In this document: positions 51,684-62,242 of the stretch, piece by piece
How the letters are laid out: each line of letters begins with the position of its first letter
How positions within the stretch are numbered: position 1 is the stretch's first letter
NCBI GenBank assembly: GCA_017307505.1
Contig: JAFKEE010000016.1
Coordinates: 248,001 to 312,000, forward strand
Source of the DNA: Acidobacteriota bacterium
GTDB lineage: Bacteria; Acidobacteriota; Terriglobia; Bryobacterales; Bryobacteraceae
Direction: 5' to 3'
DNA length: 64,000 nt
Notes under the pieces: model-generated
What the model saw: only the letters and a program-made list of their open reading frames with translations
Told to the model about the DNA's origin: nothing
Databases searched by the model: none
Position numbers and translations under genes: made by a program

Positions 51684-53707
51684 GCGAGGCCCAGCCTCGT
51701 CAGCAGGGCGCCTGGATCCGGATCACGGCCCATAAAGGCGCGGAAGAGGAGCGCCGGATCCTCGCTATCGCCGCGCGAGAGGATGTTATCCCGGAATGAC
51801 CGGCCAGTCTCCCGGGAGAACAGGCCCTCCTGCTTGAAGCGCGTGAACGCGTCGGCATCCAGCACTTCCGCCCACTTGTAGCTGTAGTAGCCGGCCCCAT
51901 AGCCGGTGGGATCCGCAAACAGGTGCGTAAAGCCGGCCAGCATGGCATAGTCCTCCGGGAACGGCGCCGGCGCGAACGCGGCCAGCAGCTGGTTCCCGTA
52001 CTTCACGGGATCGCCATCGGTCTCGGACTTATAGTCGATATGCAGCGCCAGATCCACTGTGGCGAAGCCCAGTTGACGCATCTGCGCGTTGGCAGCCCGG
52101 AAGGTCCGTGCAGCCCGCATCTTTTGCAGCAGTTCCTCGGGAATCGTCTCGCCCGTTTGCCAGTGGCGCGCGAACATGTCCAGCGACTCGCGCTCCCAAC
52201 ACCAGTTCTCCATGATCTGGCTGGGCAGTTCCACAAAGTCCCAGGCGACATTTGTGCCCGAGAGACTCTTCACCTCCACACGGCTGAGGCTGTGGTGCAG
52301 CAGGTGGCCGAACTCGTGGAAAACCGTCTCCACCTCGCGGTGTGTCAACAGGGCCGGCGCATCTCCGAGAGGAGGCGTCACATTGCCGCACATCAACCCG
52401 ATGTGCGGGCGCCACTCGCTGCCGGCCCAACTGCCGGTCATGAAGGCGTCCATCCAGGCCCCGCCGCGCTTGGTATCGCGCGGGAACCAGTCGGCGTAGA
52501 ATGAACCCAGCAGCGAGCCGTCCTCGTCGCGGATCTCGTAATACTTCACTTCGGGATGCCAAACGGGCACCCTGGGCCCTTCGACGACGGTGATGCCGTA
52601 CAACCGGTGCACGACATCGAACATGCCCGCCACCACCTTCTCCAGTGGGAAGTACGGCCGTAAATCTTCCTCCTCAAACGCATACTGCGACGCTCGCTGC
52701 TTCTCGGCGTAATAGGCGATATCCCACGGCTCCAGTGCGGCGATTGTTCCGACGGAAAGGTCTTTTGCGAACGCCAGCAGGGCCTCGTTTTCGTGATGGA
52801 AAGCGGCCTCGGTCTTGGAACGCAGATCCCGCACAAATGCCTGGGCCGTTGCGCCGTTCTTCGCCATGCGCTCCACCAGGTTGAAGTCGGCGAACGTCGA
52901 AAAGCCCAGTAGGCGCGCCTTGGCCCGGCGCAGGTCCAGGATCTTCGCGATCAGCTCACTGTTCGGCTCCGCCGCCCGGCGGCTGTAAGCCCGATAGAAC
53001 TTTTCACGGATGTCTCGCGCATCGAGGTAAGTCATCACGGCCAGATAGCTGGGCGCCTGCAGGGAGAACCGCCACCCCTGCTTGCCGCGTGCTTCGGCCG
53101 CCTGACGTGCCCCGGCCACCGCCGAAGCCGGTAATCCGGCCAGCAGCGCCTCGTCCTCGATGAAATACTCATACGCCGCCGTCGCGTCCAGCACGTTCTG
53201 TGCGAACTTCGTGGTAATAACGGCCAGCTCGATGTCGAGCGCCTCCAGCTTGCGCTTGCCCTCTTCATCCAGCTCGGCGCCATGGCGCCGGAACGCTTCC
53301 ACCGTCTTCTTGAGGAACCGGGCACGCACTCCCTGCAACTGCTTTGCATCATCCGTGGCCGCATAAGCCTGCAGGGCCTTCCACAAACCCTCGTGCAGCG
53401 GAATCGAAGAATAGAAAGCGCTCACCTCGGGCTGCACTTCGTTCCACGCCGCCCGCAGCTCCGCGGTCATCACAACACCCTCAAGATGACGTACCACACC
53501 CACGGCCACGTCCAGAGGCTCCGTGGCCATATCCAAAGCGGCCATCGTATTCTCGTAGGTTCGCGGTCCGGTCAACGCCGCCAGATCGTCCAGCTGCGCG
53601 CGCGCCTGTTGGATGAGTGCCTCGATCGCCGGCTTCACATGCTCCGGTCGAACTTCGTCGAATGGAAGGGGCAGACGTATGCCCAGCAGGGGGTTTGCTT
53701 CGCTCAC
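51680..53707 (-). CDS. M3-family metallopeptidase (oligopeptidase A / dipeptidyl carboxypeptidase type)
   Basis: A 675-residue zinc peptidase. N-terminal SEANPLLGIRLPLPFDEVRP, EHVKPAIEALIQQA is the standard M3 opening; the active site is VETVFHEFGHLLHHSLSRVE (HExxH, about residue 462), with the third ligand Glu in VELPSQIMENW. It has no signal peptide, so it is cytoplasmic, degrading short peptides such as cleaved signal peptides. Start is GTG, close to the divergent kinase start (18 bases), chosen because the M3 N-terminus begins right there. It is followed by a hypothetical gene with four-base overlap. OpdA and Dcp subfamilies cannot be separated with certainty. Confidence 0.93.
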   Translation of the reverse strand: MSEANPLLGIRLPLPFDEVRPEHVKPAIEALIQQARAQLDDLAALTGPRTYENTMAALDMATEPLDVAVGVVRHLEGVVMTAELRAAWNEVQPEVSAFYSSIPLHEGLWKALQAYAATDDAKQLQGVRARFLKKTVEAFRRHGAELDEEGKRKLEALDIELAVITTKFAQNVLDATAAYEYFIEDEALLAGLPASAVAGARQAAEARGKQGWRFSLQAPSYLAVMTYLDARDIREKFYRAYSRRAAEPNSELIAKILDLRRAKARLLGFSTFADFNLVERMAKNGATAQAFVRDLRSKTEAAFHHENEALLAFAKDLSVGTIAALEPWDIAYYAEKQRASQYAFEEEDLRPYFPLEKVVAGMFDVVHRLYGITVVEGPRVPVWHPEVKYYEIRDEDGSLLGSFYADWFPRDTKRGGAWMDAFMTGSWAGSEWRPHIGLMCGNVTPPLGDAPALLTHREVETVFHEFGHLLHHSLSRVEVKSLSGTNVAWDFVELPSQIMENWCWERESLDMFARHWQTGETIPEELLQKMRAARTFRAANAQMRQLGFATVDLALHIDYKSETDGDPVKYGNQLLAAFAPAPFPEDYAMLAGFTHLFADPTGYGAGYYSYKWAEVLDADAFTRFKQEGLFSRETGRSFRDNILSRGDSEDPALLFRAFMGRDPDPGALLTRLGLA

Positions 53708-53725
53708 ATACACTAGGATAGCGAT

Positions 53726-55051
53726 ATGCCGGCGCGGACACCCACTGTGATCCAATTGGTCGGCCTCGGCGTCACGCTGGGGGCGGTGGCCGTCTTTTCC
53801 ATCTTCACGCTCCGGCAGCTCGACGGCTTGCGGCGCCTGGAGTCCGACAGCGTTGACCGCAGCCGCCGCGACTCCCTGCAACTCATTCGCATCCAGAACA
53901 ACCTCACCCAGCTCGGCCTCGCGCTCCGCGACATGGCGGAGGGCACCGAACCCTATCCCATCACGGGCTACAAGCCGGAGTTCGACCGCATGCGCGGCGA
54001 CCTGCAGGACGCTCTCTCCGTCGAAGCGCAGCTCATGCCCGCCACCCGGACACCCGCCCAGCAGGAGATGCTCAACAACACGTTTGCGCGGTTCTGGGGC
54101 GAAGTGGATCATCTCTGGACCGTCGCCGCGCAGGGCCAGACAAACGAAGCCCGCGCCCTCATTCGCACCCGGCTGGAGTCCGAACGCTCCACCATGACCA
54201 CCGTCATCGCCCGCCTTCTCGTCCAGAACAGCGAAGCCGAAGGCGCGGCCGTCCAGGAAATCACGGCCATTTACGGACGCGTGGAAAAGAACCTCTACGT
54301 GCTGCTCGCCGCTGTCGTCGCCGCCATCTCCATTACCAGTGCGCTGGTGATCCTGCACGACCGCCGCGTTTTCGCGCAGCTCTCCCGGCTCTCAGAGGAA
54401 CGCAAGGAACTGGCCGGCCAGGTCATCTCCGTCCAGGAGGACGTCTTCCGCAACCTCGCCCGCGAGCTGCATGACGAGTTCGGCCAGGTGCTCACGGCGG
54501 TCGGCGTCATGCTCCAGCGAGTCGAGAAGAAACTGCCCGACGCGTCGAAACAGCGCGAAGACATCCACGAAGTGCGGGAGATCGCCAATCAGACCCTGGA
54601 GCGCGTGCGCAGCATGTCCCAGATGCTGCACCCGCCCGTCCTCGACGACTACGGCCTGGAGAACAGCATCGAGTGGTACCTGCGCCAGTTCGAGAAACAG
54701 ACCGGCTTTCAGGTGCACTATGAGAAGATCGGCATAGGACCCTGGATCGGCGATACCATCGCAATTCACGTCTACCGGATCTTACAGGAGTCATTGAACA
54801 ACGTCGTGCGCCACTCCGGAACGACCGAGGCATGGGTGAAAGTCGCTTACTCACCCGCTTCCCTTTGCCTGGAGGTGGAGGATCACGGCGCCGGGCTGGA
54901 AGGCAAGCCTGCCCGCAAGGGCCTCGGGCTCATCGGCATGCGCGAACGCGCCGAGCTGTTGGGCGGGCAAATGGAGTTTCAAAAACCGGCAGAGGGCGGA
55001 ACCCGTGTGAAGCTGGTTGTACCGCTGCCCGCGGGAGGTGTGCATGAGTGA
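53726..55051 (+). CDS. NarX-like sensor histidine kinase
   Basis: A 441-residue kinase with an N-terminal helix (VIQLVGLGVTLGAVAVFSIF), a periplasmic four-helix-bundle-type domain (~35-185) and a second helix (LYVLLAAVVAAISITSALVI, about 190-209), then HisKA_3 with the phosphorylated His in RELHDEFGQVLTAVGVML (about residue 250) and HATPase_c with LNNVVRHSGTTEAWV, VEDHGAGLEG, KGLGLIGMRERAELLGG. AGGA precedes ATG. The regulator gene overlaps its last 8 bases and a CRTAC1 gene follows. Confidence 0.9.
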   Translation: MPARTPTVIQLVGLGVTLGAVAVFSIFTLRQLDGLRRLESDSVDRSRRDSLQLIRIQNNLTQLGLALRDMAEGTEPYPITGYKPEFDRMRGDLQDALSVEAQLMPATRTPAQQEMLNNTFARFWGEVDHLWTVAAQGQTNEARALIRTRLESERSTMTTVIARLLVQNSEAEGAAVQEITAIYGRVEKNLYVLLAAVVAAISITSALVILHDRRVFAQLSRLSEERKELAGQVISVQEDVFRNLARELHDEFGQVLTAVGVMLQRVEKKLPDASKQREDIHEVREIANQTLERVRSMSQMLHPPVLDDYGLENSIEWYLRQFEKQTGFQVHYEKIGIGPWIGDTIAIHVYRILQESLNNVVRHSGTTEAWVKVAYSPASLCLEVEDHGAGLEGKPARKGLGLIGMRERAELLGGQMEFQKPAEGGTRVKLVVPLPAGGVHE

Positions 55052-55691
55052 GGCGATCACAGTTTTGCTCGCCGACGATCATTCCCTGGTACGGAAGGGC
55101 TTCCGGCGCATGCTGGAGGACGATGAAGCTGTCCAGGTTGTAGGAGAGGCGGCCAACGGCCCCCAGGCCATCGAAATGGCACTGCGGTTGAAGCCTGCCG
55201 TCATCGTGATGGATCTGGCCATGCCGGAGCTCGACGGCATCCAGGCCACGGCCCAGATCCTCAAACAGTTGCCGGGTACTGGAATCCTGATCCTCTCGAT
55301 GTATTCCGAGGATACTTACGTGCGCAACGCCTTCGCGGCCGGCGCGCGCGGCTACCTTTTGAAGAATGCCCTGGAGGTCGACCTCCCGTATGCCATCAAG
55401 GAGGTCGCTGCCGGCCGAACTGTGGTCGCTCCGGGGTTGAACCTGCCTACCCAGGAACCTGACAGCGAGGAGAGCAAACTCACCCAGCGCGAACGCGAAG
55501 TGCTCCGCTATATCGTGCAGGGCAAATCCAACAAGGAGATCGCGGGCATCCTCGGACTCAGCGTGAATACGGTCAGCGTTCATCGCGCCAACCTCATGCA
55601 GGCGCTCGGCATCCACCGGACGGCGGACCTGGTCGTTTATGCCATCCGCAAAGGCCTGGTCGCCCTGCCGGAACCCCCTGGACCGGAGTGA
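55044..55691 (+). CDS. NarL-type response regulator
   Basis: A 215-residue regulator: VLLADDHSLVRKGFRRML, phospho-Asp in VIVMDLAMPELDGIQA (about residue 55), LSMYSEDTYVRNAFAAGARG, LLKN; LuxR HTH with LTQREREVLRYIVQGKSNKE and LGLSVNTVSVHRANLMQAL. The ATG giving MSEAI is used; the frame runs upstream through the kinase. It overlaps the kinase by 8 bases. The stop (GTGA) overlaps the next gene's start, so kinase, regulator and CRTAC1 gene form one translationally coupled set. Confidence 0.92.
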   Translation: MSEAITVLLADDHSLVRKGFRRMLEDDEAVQVVGEAANGPQAIEMALRLKPAVIVMDLAMPELDGIQATAQILKQLPGTGILILSMYSEDTYVRNAFAAGARGYLLKNALEVDLPYAIKEVAAGRTVVAPGLNLPTQEPDSEESKLTQREREVLRYIVQGKSNKEIAGILGLSVNTVSVHRANLMQALGIHRTADLVVYAIRKGLVALPEPPGPE

Positions 55692-57358
55692 CGAACGGCG
55701 TGCGACGGCGCGATTTTCTGGGCGCCCTGGCCGCTATGGCCCCGCCCAACAACCACCCCGATCCCGGCTTCCGTCTGCGCGACGTAACCCGCGCCGCCGG
55801 TATCGACTTCGTCCACAACTCCGGAGCCTTCGGCAGGAAATATCTGCCGGAGACCATGGGGCCGGGCTGCGCCTTCCTCGACTTCGACAACGACGGCTGG
55901 CAGGATATTCTGCTGGTGAACTCCATGGACTGGCCCGGCCACAAACGCCGGCGGTCCACTCTCAAGCTCTATCGCAACAATCGCAACGGAACCTTCACCG
56001 ACGTCACCCGGACCGCCGGTCTCGACGTTGAGCTCTACGGCCTGGGCGTCGCGGTCGGCGATTTCAACAACGACGGCTTCGTCGATCTCTATATCACCTG
56101 TGTGGGCCAGAGCCGGCTCTTCCAGAACACCGGCCGCGGAACGTTCGTCGACGTCACCGCTAAGGCCGGCCTCGGCGCCCATGACGGCTTCTCCACCTCG
56201 GCCATGTGGTTCGACTACGACCGCGACGGCCACCTCGACCTGTTCGTGACCAACTATGTGCGGTGGTCGGAGAAGAGCGACGTCTTCTGCTCCTTCGACG
56301 GCAGGCAGAAGTCCTACTGCACGCCCGAGGCCTATCGTGGCGCCACCTGCTGGCTCTTCCGCAACCGCGGCGACGGCACCTTTGAGGACGTTACCGCCAA
56401 AGCCGGCCTGCTCGACACCTCCTCCAAGTCGTTGGGGGTCGCCGCCCTGTCTTACGACAATGACGGCTGGCCCGACCTCTTCGTCGCCAACGACACCCAG
56501 CCCAACAAGCTCTATCGAAATCAGCGCAATGGCACCTTCAGCGAAGTGGGCGTGAAAGCCGGACTCGCCTTCAGCGAGGACGGCCGCGCCCGTGCCGGCA
56601 TGGGCGTCGACGTCGCCTACCTGGACGACGCCGGCCTGGCTTCGATCGTCGTCACCAACTTCGATAACGAGATGCTGGGCCTCTACCGCGCCACCAAATC
56701 GGGCGCTTTTGTCGATCAGGCCCCCAAAACCAACATGGGCCTGGCCACCCGTCGCTCCCTCGGCTTCGGCTGCTTCTTCTTCGACGCCAACCTCGACGGC
56801 CAGCTCGACCTGCTGGTCGTGAATGGTCACATCGACGAGACCATCTCCCGCGCACGCCACGACGTCACCTACGCCCAGTCGCCCCATCTTTTCCTGAACG
56901 AAGGCAACGGTAGTTTCCGCGATGTGGCCAGCCTGATTGGTCCCGAGTTTTCCGTGCCAAAGGTCGCCCGTGGCGCCGCATTCGGCGATATCCACAATGA
57001 CGGCGCTCAGGATGTGCTCATCACGACCAACAACGGGCCCGCCTACCTCTACCGCAACGAGCAGTCGAACAGCAACCGCTGGGTGCGCGTAAAGCTCACC
57101 GGCACAAAGTCGAACCGCGACGCCATCGGCGCCCTGGTCAAGTACGAATCCGGCGATCTCAAGGGCTCCCGGACCGTGAAATCGGGATCCAGCTACCTCT
57201 CCCAATCCGAGACGACGCTCACCCTCGGGTTGGGCCGGCGCGAAAGAGTCGATAAGCTTCAGGTCCTCTGGCCAAGCGGCCAGACGGAGGAGTACCACGC
57301 CCTGGCGGCCGGAAAGCGCTACCTCATCACGGAAGGCAAGGGCATTACTCAACAGTAA
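55688..57358 (+). CDS. CRTAC1 (ASPIC/UnbV) FG-GAP repeat protein with Tat-like signal
   Basis: A 556-residue exported protein. Start GTG; N-terminal RRRDFLGALAAMA looks like a twin-arginine signal. The body has VCBS/FG-GAP repeats with calcium-binding-like acidic loops: FLDFDNDGWQDILLV, VGDFNNDGFVDLYIT, WFDYDRDGHLDLFVT, LSYDNDGWPDLFVA, FFDANLDGQLDLLVV. The ASPIC_UnbV domain lies at the C-terminus (RWVRVKLTGTKSNRDAIGAL, RVDKLQVLWPSGQTEEYHAL). Such proteins occur at the surface or periplasm; their role is not well known. Being in a signalling operon is unusual. Confidence 0.9.
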   Translation: MTNGVRRRDFLGALAAMAPPNNHPDPGFRLRDVTRAAGIDFVHNSGAFGRKYLPETMGPGCAFLDFDNDGWQDILLVNSMDWPGHKRRRSTLKLYRNNRNGTFTDVTRTAGLDVELYGLGVAVGDFNNDGFVDLYITCVGQSRLFQNTGRGTFVDVTAKAGLGAHDGFSTSAMWFDYDRDGHLDLFVTNYVRWSEKSDVFCSFDGRQKSYCTPEAYRGATCWLFRNRGDGTFEDVTAKAGLLDTSSKSLGVAALSYDNDGWPDLFVANDTQPNKLYRNQRNGTFSEVGVKAGLAFSEDGRARAGMGVDVAYLDDAGLASIVVTNFDNEMLGLYRATKSGAFVDQAPKTNMGLATRRSLGFGCFFFDANLDGQLDLLVVNGHIDETISRARHDVTYAQSPHLFLNEGNGSFRDVASLIGPEFSVPKVARGAAFGDIHNDGAQDVLITTNNGPAYLYRNEQSNSNRWVRVKLTGTKSNRDAIGALVKYESGDLKGSRTVKSGSSYLSQSETTLTLGLGRRERVDKLQVLWPSGQTEEYHALAAGKRYLITEGKGITQQ

Positions 57359-57537
57359 CTTAGCGATCTTCCTACTCCATTTGTTCAGGAAGTACTTACC
57401 CGTTTTCTCCAGTACGACATCGTCTTTCTTTCCCGGGTCGCGGCCGATACGCTGGTTCCAGCCAGGGGGACGTAAAACCCCTTCGCCGCTGCGTCGCACC
57501 GCCGGCGCGCAAAGTCTGGAAGAAACGAGCGTCAGGA

Positions 57538-58788
<1,251 letters not shown>

Positions 58789-58808
58789 GAGTTGGACGCT
58801 CCGATGAC

Positions 58809-58849
58809 AGCCCGGTCCCCAGGCCTAATAACGGGACCGGGCTTTTTTT
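58809..58849 (+). terminator. Rho-independent terminator after PEP-CTERM gene
   Basis: An 11-bp perfect stem (AGCCCGGTCCC / GGGACCGGGCT), 13-base loop, followed by seven T. It is 21 bases after the stop codon. The stop codon of the convergent hypothetical gene lies inside the loop. Confidence 0.92.
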
Positions 58850-59742
58850 CGCTTCTCGAGAACCCGCTGGGTCCAGGAACTCTTGCGAGTGGAGAACTGC
58901 GCGGCCGCGGCACGCAGGTAAGGGCGGAACTGCAGCATCCACCAGTGCGCCAGCCCCTGCGTTCTGATCGCTTCCAGCGTGTCGCTATAGTGCTCCAGGA
59001 TGTTCTCCGCCACCATCCCGCCCGTCGCCCGCGCCGCCACAAGGGAACTCCTGCCCAGCCAGGCCACGTTTTCCGGCAGTCGCGTCACCGCATCCAGGGC
59101 CAGCAGCGCCGACAGTTCAAATACCCCGCGCTGCTCCCTCTGCGCCGTCAACCGCAAGTCCTGCCAGTTCCGCTCCAGCAGATCGATCCCGGGAAAACGC
59201 GTGGGCGTCAAGCCGCGCGCGCTCTGCTGCAGAGCGGCCCATTCCTTGCGAAGGGTGGCGGTGTCCAGCGGTGGGGTATTCAGCGTCTCCGCCGCGCGGC
59301 CGGCTGTATCCTCCAGCGCGTCCAGGATCTGATCCATGGTGTGCGGATGGGTCTCGGGACGAATCAGCCCCTCCTGCTTCAGGCTCTCCGCGATTTCTGC
59401 AATCAGGCTCCGGCCCGCGCCGCTCAGGTCAGCCAATGCGGCCAGCACCCACACCGGTGATGCACGAAACGTCAGGATCCCAATCAATTCGATCCCGTTG
59501 CCCGCCGTCCGCCGCACCAGGAAATCCTCGGCCAGCTTTCCTTCCACGGGAAAGACGCCTTCAACTTCCCCCACCTGCTCAATGAGAAACCGGAGAGTAG
59601 CTTCCACCAGAGACCTGTACAGCCGCGTGCGCCGTAGCGCCACGGGCAGCGCCGCCTCGCCGAGTTGATTCAACAACCCGCCGGCCAGCGCCGTGGCCGA
59701 ACGCAGAATCCGTTCCGGCAGCGACAGTATGTAGTCCCGCAC
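58825..59742 (-). CDS. Hypothetical protein, largely helical
   Basis: A 305-residue protein without signal peptide or recognised motif. It is Leu/Ala/Arg-rich with long amphipathic helices (LNQLGEAALPVALRRTRLYR, LRFLIEQVGEVEGVFP, VWVLAALADLSGAGRSLIAE) and a basic tail (QRVLEKRKKARSRY). The length and composition suggest a cytoplasmic or peripheral protein with a hydrophobic groove. It is divergent from the Gfo/Idh/MocA gene (30 bases apart). I do not recognise the family; it may be conserved in Acidobacteria. Confidence 0.62.
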   Translation of the reverse strand: MRDYILSLPERILRSATALAGGLLNQLGEAALPVALRRTRLYRSLVEATLRFLIEQVGEVEGVFPVEGKLAEDFLVRRTAGNGIELIGILTFRASPVWVLAALADLSGAGRSLIAEIAESLKQEGLIRPETHPHTMDQILDALEDTAGRAAETLNTPPLDTATLRKEWAALQQSARGLTPTRFPGIDLLERNWQDLRLTAQREQRGVFELSALLALDAVTRLPENVAWLGRSSLVAARATGGMVAENILEHYSDTLEAIRTQGLAHWWMLQFRPYLRAAAAQFSTRKSSWTQRVLEKRKKARSRY

Positions 59743-59772
59743 GGTGATATGTTAGCTGTTTCAGGAGTGGCC

Positions 59773-61035
59773 ATGACCATCATCAACCGGCGTGAATTCC
59801 TAGGTGCGGCCGCCGCAGCCTCAACCGTCCTGGCGCAGGAAAAGAAGCTGAAGCTCGGCCTCATCGGCTGCGGCTGGTTCGGCGGCGTCGATTCCTCCGC
59901 GGCTGTTGCCGCCGGCGGCGTCGAGTTTATCGGCCTGTGCGATGTCGATTCAGCCCACCTCGACGAGATGAGCGCGGCCCTCGAAAAGCAGCAGGGTTCC
60001 AAGCCGAAAGGCTTCAAACATTACAAGGACCTGCTCGCCATGGATGGCCTCGACGGCCTCATCATCGCCACGCCGCCTCACTGGCACGCCCTCCCCTTCA
60101 TCGCCGCCTGCGAGCGCAAGCTGCCCATCTACTGCGAAAAGCCCCTCGCCTACGACATCCGCGAAGGCCGCGCCATGGCCAATGCCTGGAAGAAGGCGGG
60201 CAACATCGTCCAGATCGGCTTCCAGCGCCGCCAGAGCGAGGCCTACCAGTCGGTCAAGGAGTACATCGCCTCCGGAGCACCTGGCCCCATCGTTCAGGTT
60301 GACGTCAACATTCACTACACGGCCCAACCGCTCGACAACAAACCGCAGGACCCGCCGGCTACTCTCGATTGGGATCTCTGGTGCGGCCCCGCGCCCAAGC
60401 TGCCTTATTCCCCCAACATCGGCCACAAATCCTGGCGCCTGGAGGAGACGACCGGCAACGGCCACCTGGTCGATTGGGGCATCCACCTGATCGATGCCAC
60501 TCGAAAAATGCTCTCCGAAACCATGCCCAAACGCATCACCGCGGTGGGCGGGCTCTATGAGTACAAGGGCCGCATCACCACGCCCGACACCCTGACCGCC
60601 CACTTCGAATTCGACAAGTGCCCCGTCGTCTGGCGCCACCGGCTGTGGGGTGCGGTGGAGCGCGATCCGGAATTCTCAAACGGCGTGACCTTTTATGGTG
60701 AGAAGGAGACCATCTTCGTCACCGACAGCCGCTGGATTGTCATGCCCAAGGGCCGGAATGCTCAGCGCCGCGTCACCGAGGTCAAGTCCGCCAACGAACT
60801 CAGCCAGCGCCACGTCACGGAATGGCTCAAGGCCGTGCGCGCGGGTACCCAGCCTTCGGTCTCTCCGGACGAAGCCTTCCGCTCCACCGCCACGGTCCAG
60901 TTGGGCATGATCTCGTACAAAACGGGCCGCACGCTTCAGTGGGATATGGCGTCCGAGAAACTGCTGAACGATCCGGCCGCCAACAAACTTCTGGCAAGGG
61001 CTTATCGCGCCCCCTACAAGCATCCGGGCGCCTAG
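59773..61035 (+). CDS. Tat-exported Gfo/Idh/MocA-family oxidoreductase
   Basis: A 420-residue protein with a Tat signal (INRREFLGAAAAASTVLAQ), then Rossmann fold (KLGLIGCGWFGG, GLCDVDSAHLDEM), and the family motif CEKPLAYDIREGRAM (EKP, about residue 135). The C-terminal part is the Gfo/Idh/MocA beta-sheet domain: DWDLWCGPAPKLPYSP and HKSWRLEETTGNGHLVDWGI, characteristic of the acidobacterial/planctomycete sugar-dehydrogenase-like group. AGGAG precedes the ATG giving MTIINRR. It should oxidise or reduce sugars or inositols in the periplasm with bound NAD(P); the substrate is unknown. Confidence 0.9.
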   Translation: MTIINRREFLGAAAAASTVLAQEKKLKLGLIGCGWFGGVDSSAAVAAGGVEFIGLCDVDSAHLDEMSAALEKQQGSKPKGFKHYKDLLAMDGLDGLIIATPPHWHALPFIAACERKLPIYCEKPLAYDIREGRAMANAWKKAGNIVQIGFQRRQSEAYQSVKEYIASGAPGPIVQVDVNIHYTAQPLDNKPQDPPATLDWDLWCGPAPKLPYSPNIGHKSWRLEETTGNGHLVDWGIHLIDATRKMLSETMPKRITAVGGLYEYKGRITTPDTLTAHFEFDKCPVVWRHRLWGAVERDPEFSNGVTFYGEKETIFVTDSRWIVMPKGRNAQRRVTEVKSANELSQRHVTEWLKAVRAGTQPSVSPDEAFRSTATVQLGMISYKTGRTLQWDMASEKLLNDPAANKLLARAYRAPYKHPGA

Positions 61036-61162
61036 GCTCTGCAGCCAGACTCGGAAGAGGCACCGCAGCCTCATAGAACGCGTGAGCGTCAGGCGCCGGT
61101 AAGGCGGACGCCCTCATCCGCAGCCCACACCTCCGGCCGGCTCCGCAGACAAGTTCGCAAAG

Positions 61163-62236
61163 CTACCGCGTCAGCCGCAGTACGAACTCTTCCATCACAA
61201 TCCGGTCATCCACCCGCGAGCTCTTCATATCGCGATCCGCCCGGAACACCAGTTGCAGCGCCTCTTCCAGCTTCTCTTTTGTGAACTTCGAACTGGCCGT
61301 GTGAATCTGGTCAGCGCGCGACCTCCACATCGGCGTGCCTTGCCGCTGAAAGAAACTCTGCACTTCGCTGGACGAGCGCAACCCCTGCTCGCGCGCGGCC
61401 AGCGCCAGGCGGAAGATGCCGCCCAGAAACGTCAGCGCCAGAGGCAGATACTCGCCTTCCCGCACCAGCGTGTCCAGCAGTTGCATAGCTTCCACGCGGC
61501 TGCGGCGCGCCAGGGCATTCACCAGGTTGAACACCGTGGTCTCCTGCGCGTTGGGCACCATGTTGGCGATGTCGGCCGCCGTCACCTTGCCGCCGTTGAC
61601 CTCGGCGAACAACGCCAGTTTCTCCACCTCATTGGCCAGGCGCGACGCGTCGGCTGCGGTGGCCTCCACCAGCAGGTCAATCTCATTCGAACCCAGCCGC
61701 AACCCGCGCTCGGCCGCATGCGACTGCACAAACGCGCGCGCATCCTGGGGCGTAAGCTTCGCGAACTCCACCACGGCGCGGATCGTCCCGTAGTACTTCG
61801 CCAGGCGATCCATCTTGGTCTTGTCCTCGCCGTCGAAGTCCCACTTGCGGGCGTCGAAAACCAGGACAACTCCAGGAGTCGGATCCTTGCAGTAGGCGGC
61901 CAGCGCCTCAGGTCCCACCGCCCCCTTGCCTGAGCCTTCCTCTTCCTCGCTGGCTGCCGCGCGTCCTCGCGGCAGAGCCGATTCCGCCGACGCGACCCAG
62001 ATCACCCGGTTGCGCGCAAACAGCGACATCGAGCGCGCATCGTCCAGCACTTCACTGATCGAAAGTTCATCCAGGTCGTGCCGGGTATAGCCCTCTTCGC
62101 GGTCCTCTTCGCTCAGAACTTTTTCGATTAGCGCCTTGCGGCACGGCGCACGCCGGTACCCTTCCGGACCGACAAAGAGATACACCGGCTCTGGTTCCTG
62201 CTTCGACAGGGTACGTAGGAACTGGTCCGGCGTCAT
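61163..62236 (-). CDS. holA: DNA polymerase III delta subunit
   Basis: A 357-residue clamp-loader delta subunit: YLFVGPEGYRRAPCRKALIE at the start, a middle AAA+-like domain (VVLVFDARKWDFDGEDKTKM), and the typical TVFNLVNALARRSRVEAMQL, LALTFLGGIFRLALAAREQG, and ALQLVFRADRDMKSSRVDDR (HolA C-terminus). Delta opens the beta clamp. It is the last gene of the leftward pssA/ASADH-like/lptE/holA operon, six bases from lptE. Start is ATG; lptE-holA pairing is common in Gram-negative genomes. Confidence 0.9.
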   Translation of the reverse strand: MTPDQFLRTLSKQEPEPVYLFVGPEGYRRAPCRKALIEKVLSEEDREEGYTRHDLDELSISEVLDDARSMSLFARNRVIWVASAESALPRGRAAASEEEEGSGKGAVGPEALAAYCKDPTPGVVLVFDARKWDFDGEDKTKMDRLAKYYGTIRAVVEFAKLTPQDARAFVQSHAAERGLRLGSNEIDLLVEATAADASRLANEVEKLALFAEVNGGKVTAADIANMVPNAQETTVFNLVNALARRSRVEAMQLLDTLVREGEYLPLALTFLGGIFRLALAAREQGLRSSSEVQSFFQRQGTPMWRSRADQIHTASSKFTKEKLEEALQLVFRADRDMKSSRVDDRIVMEEFVLRLTR

Positions 62237-62242
62237 AGCTGC

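Noticed and set aside
53708-54358. N-terminal extension of the M3 peptidase frame across the divergent kinase gene
   Set aside because: The upstream part is antisense to a well-supported histidine kinase, and the peptidase family begins at the GTG used here.
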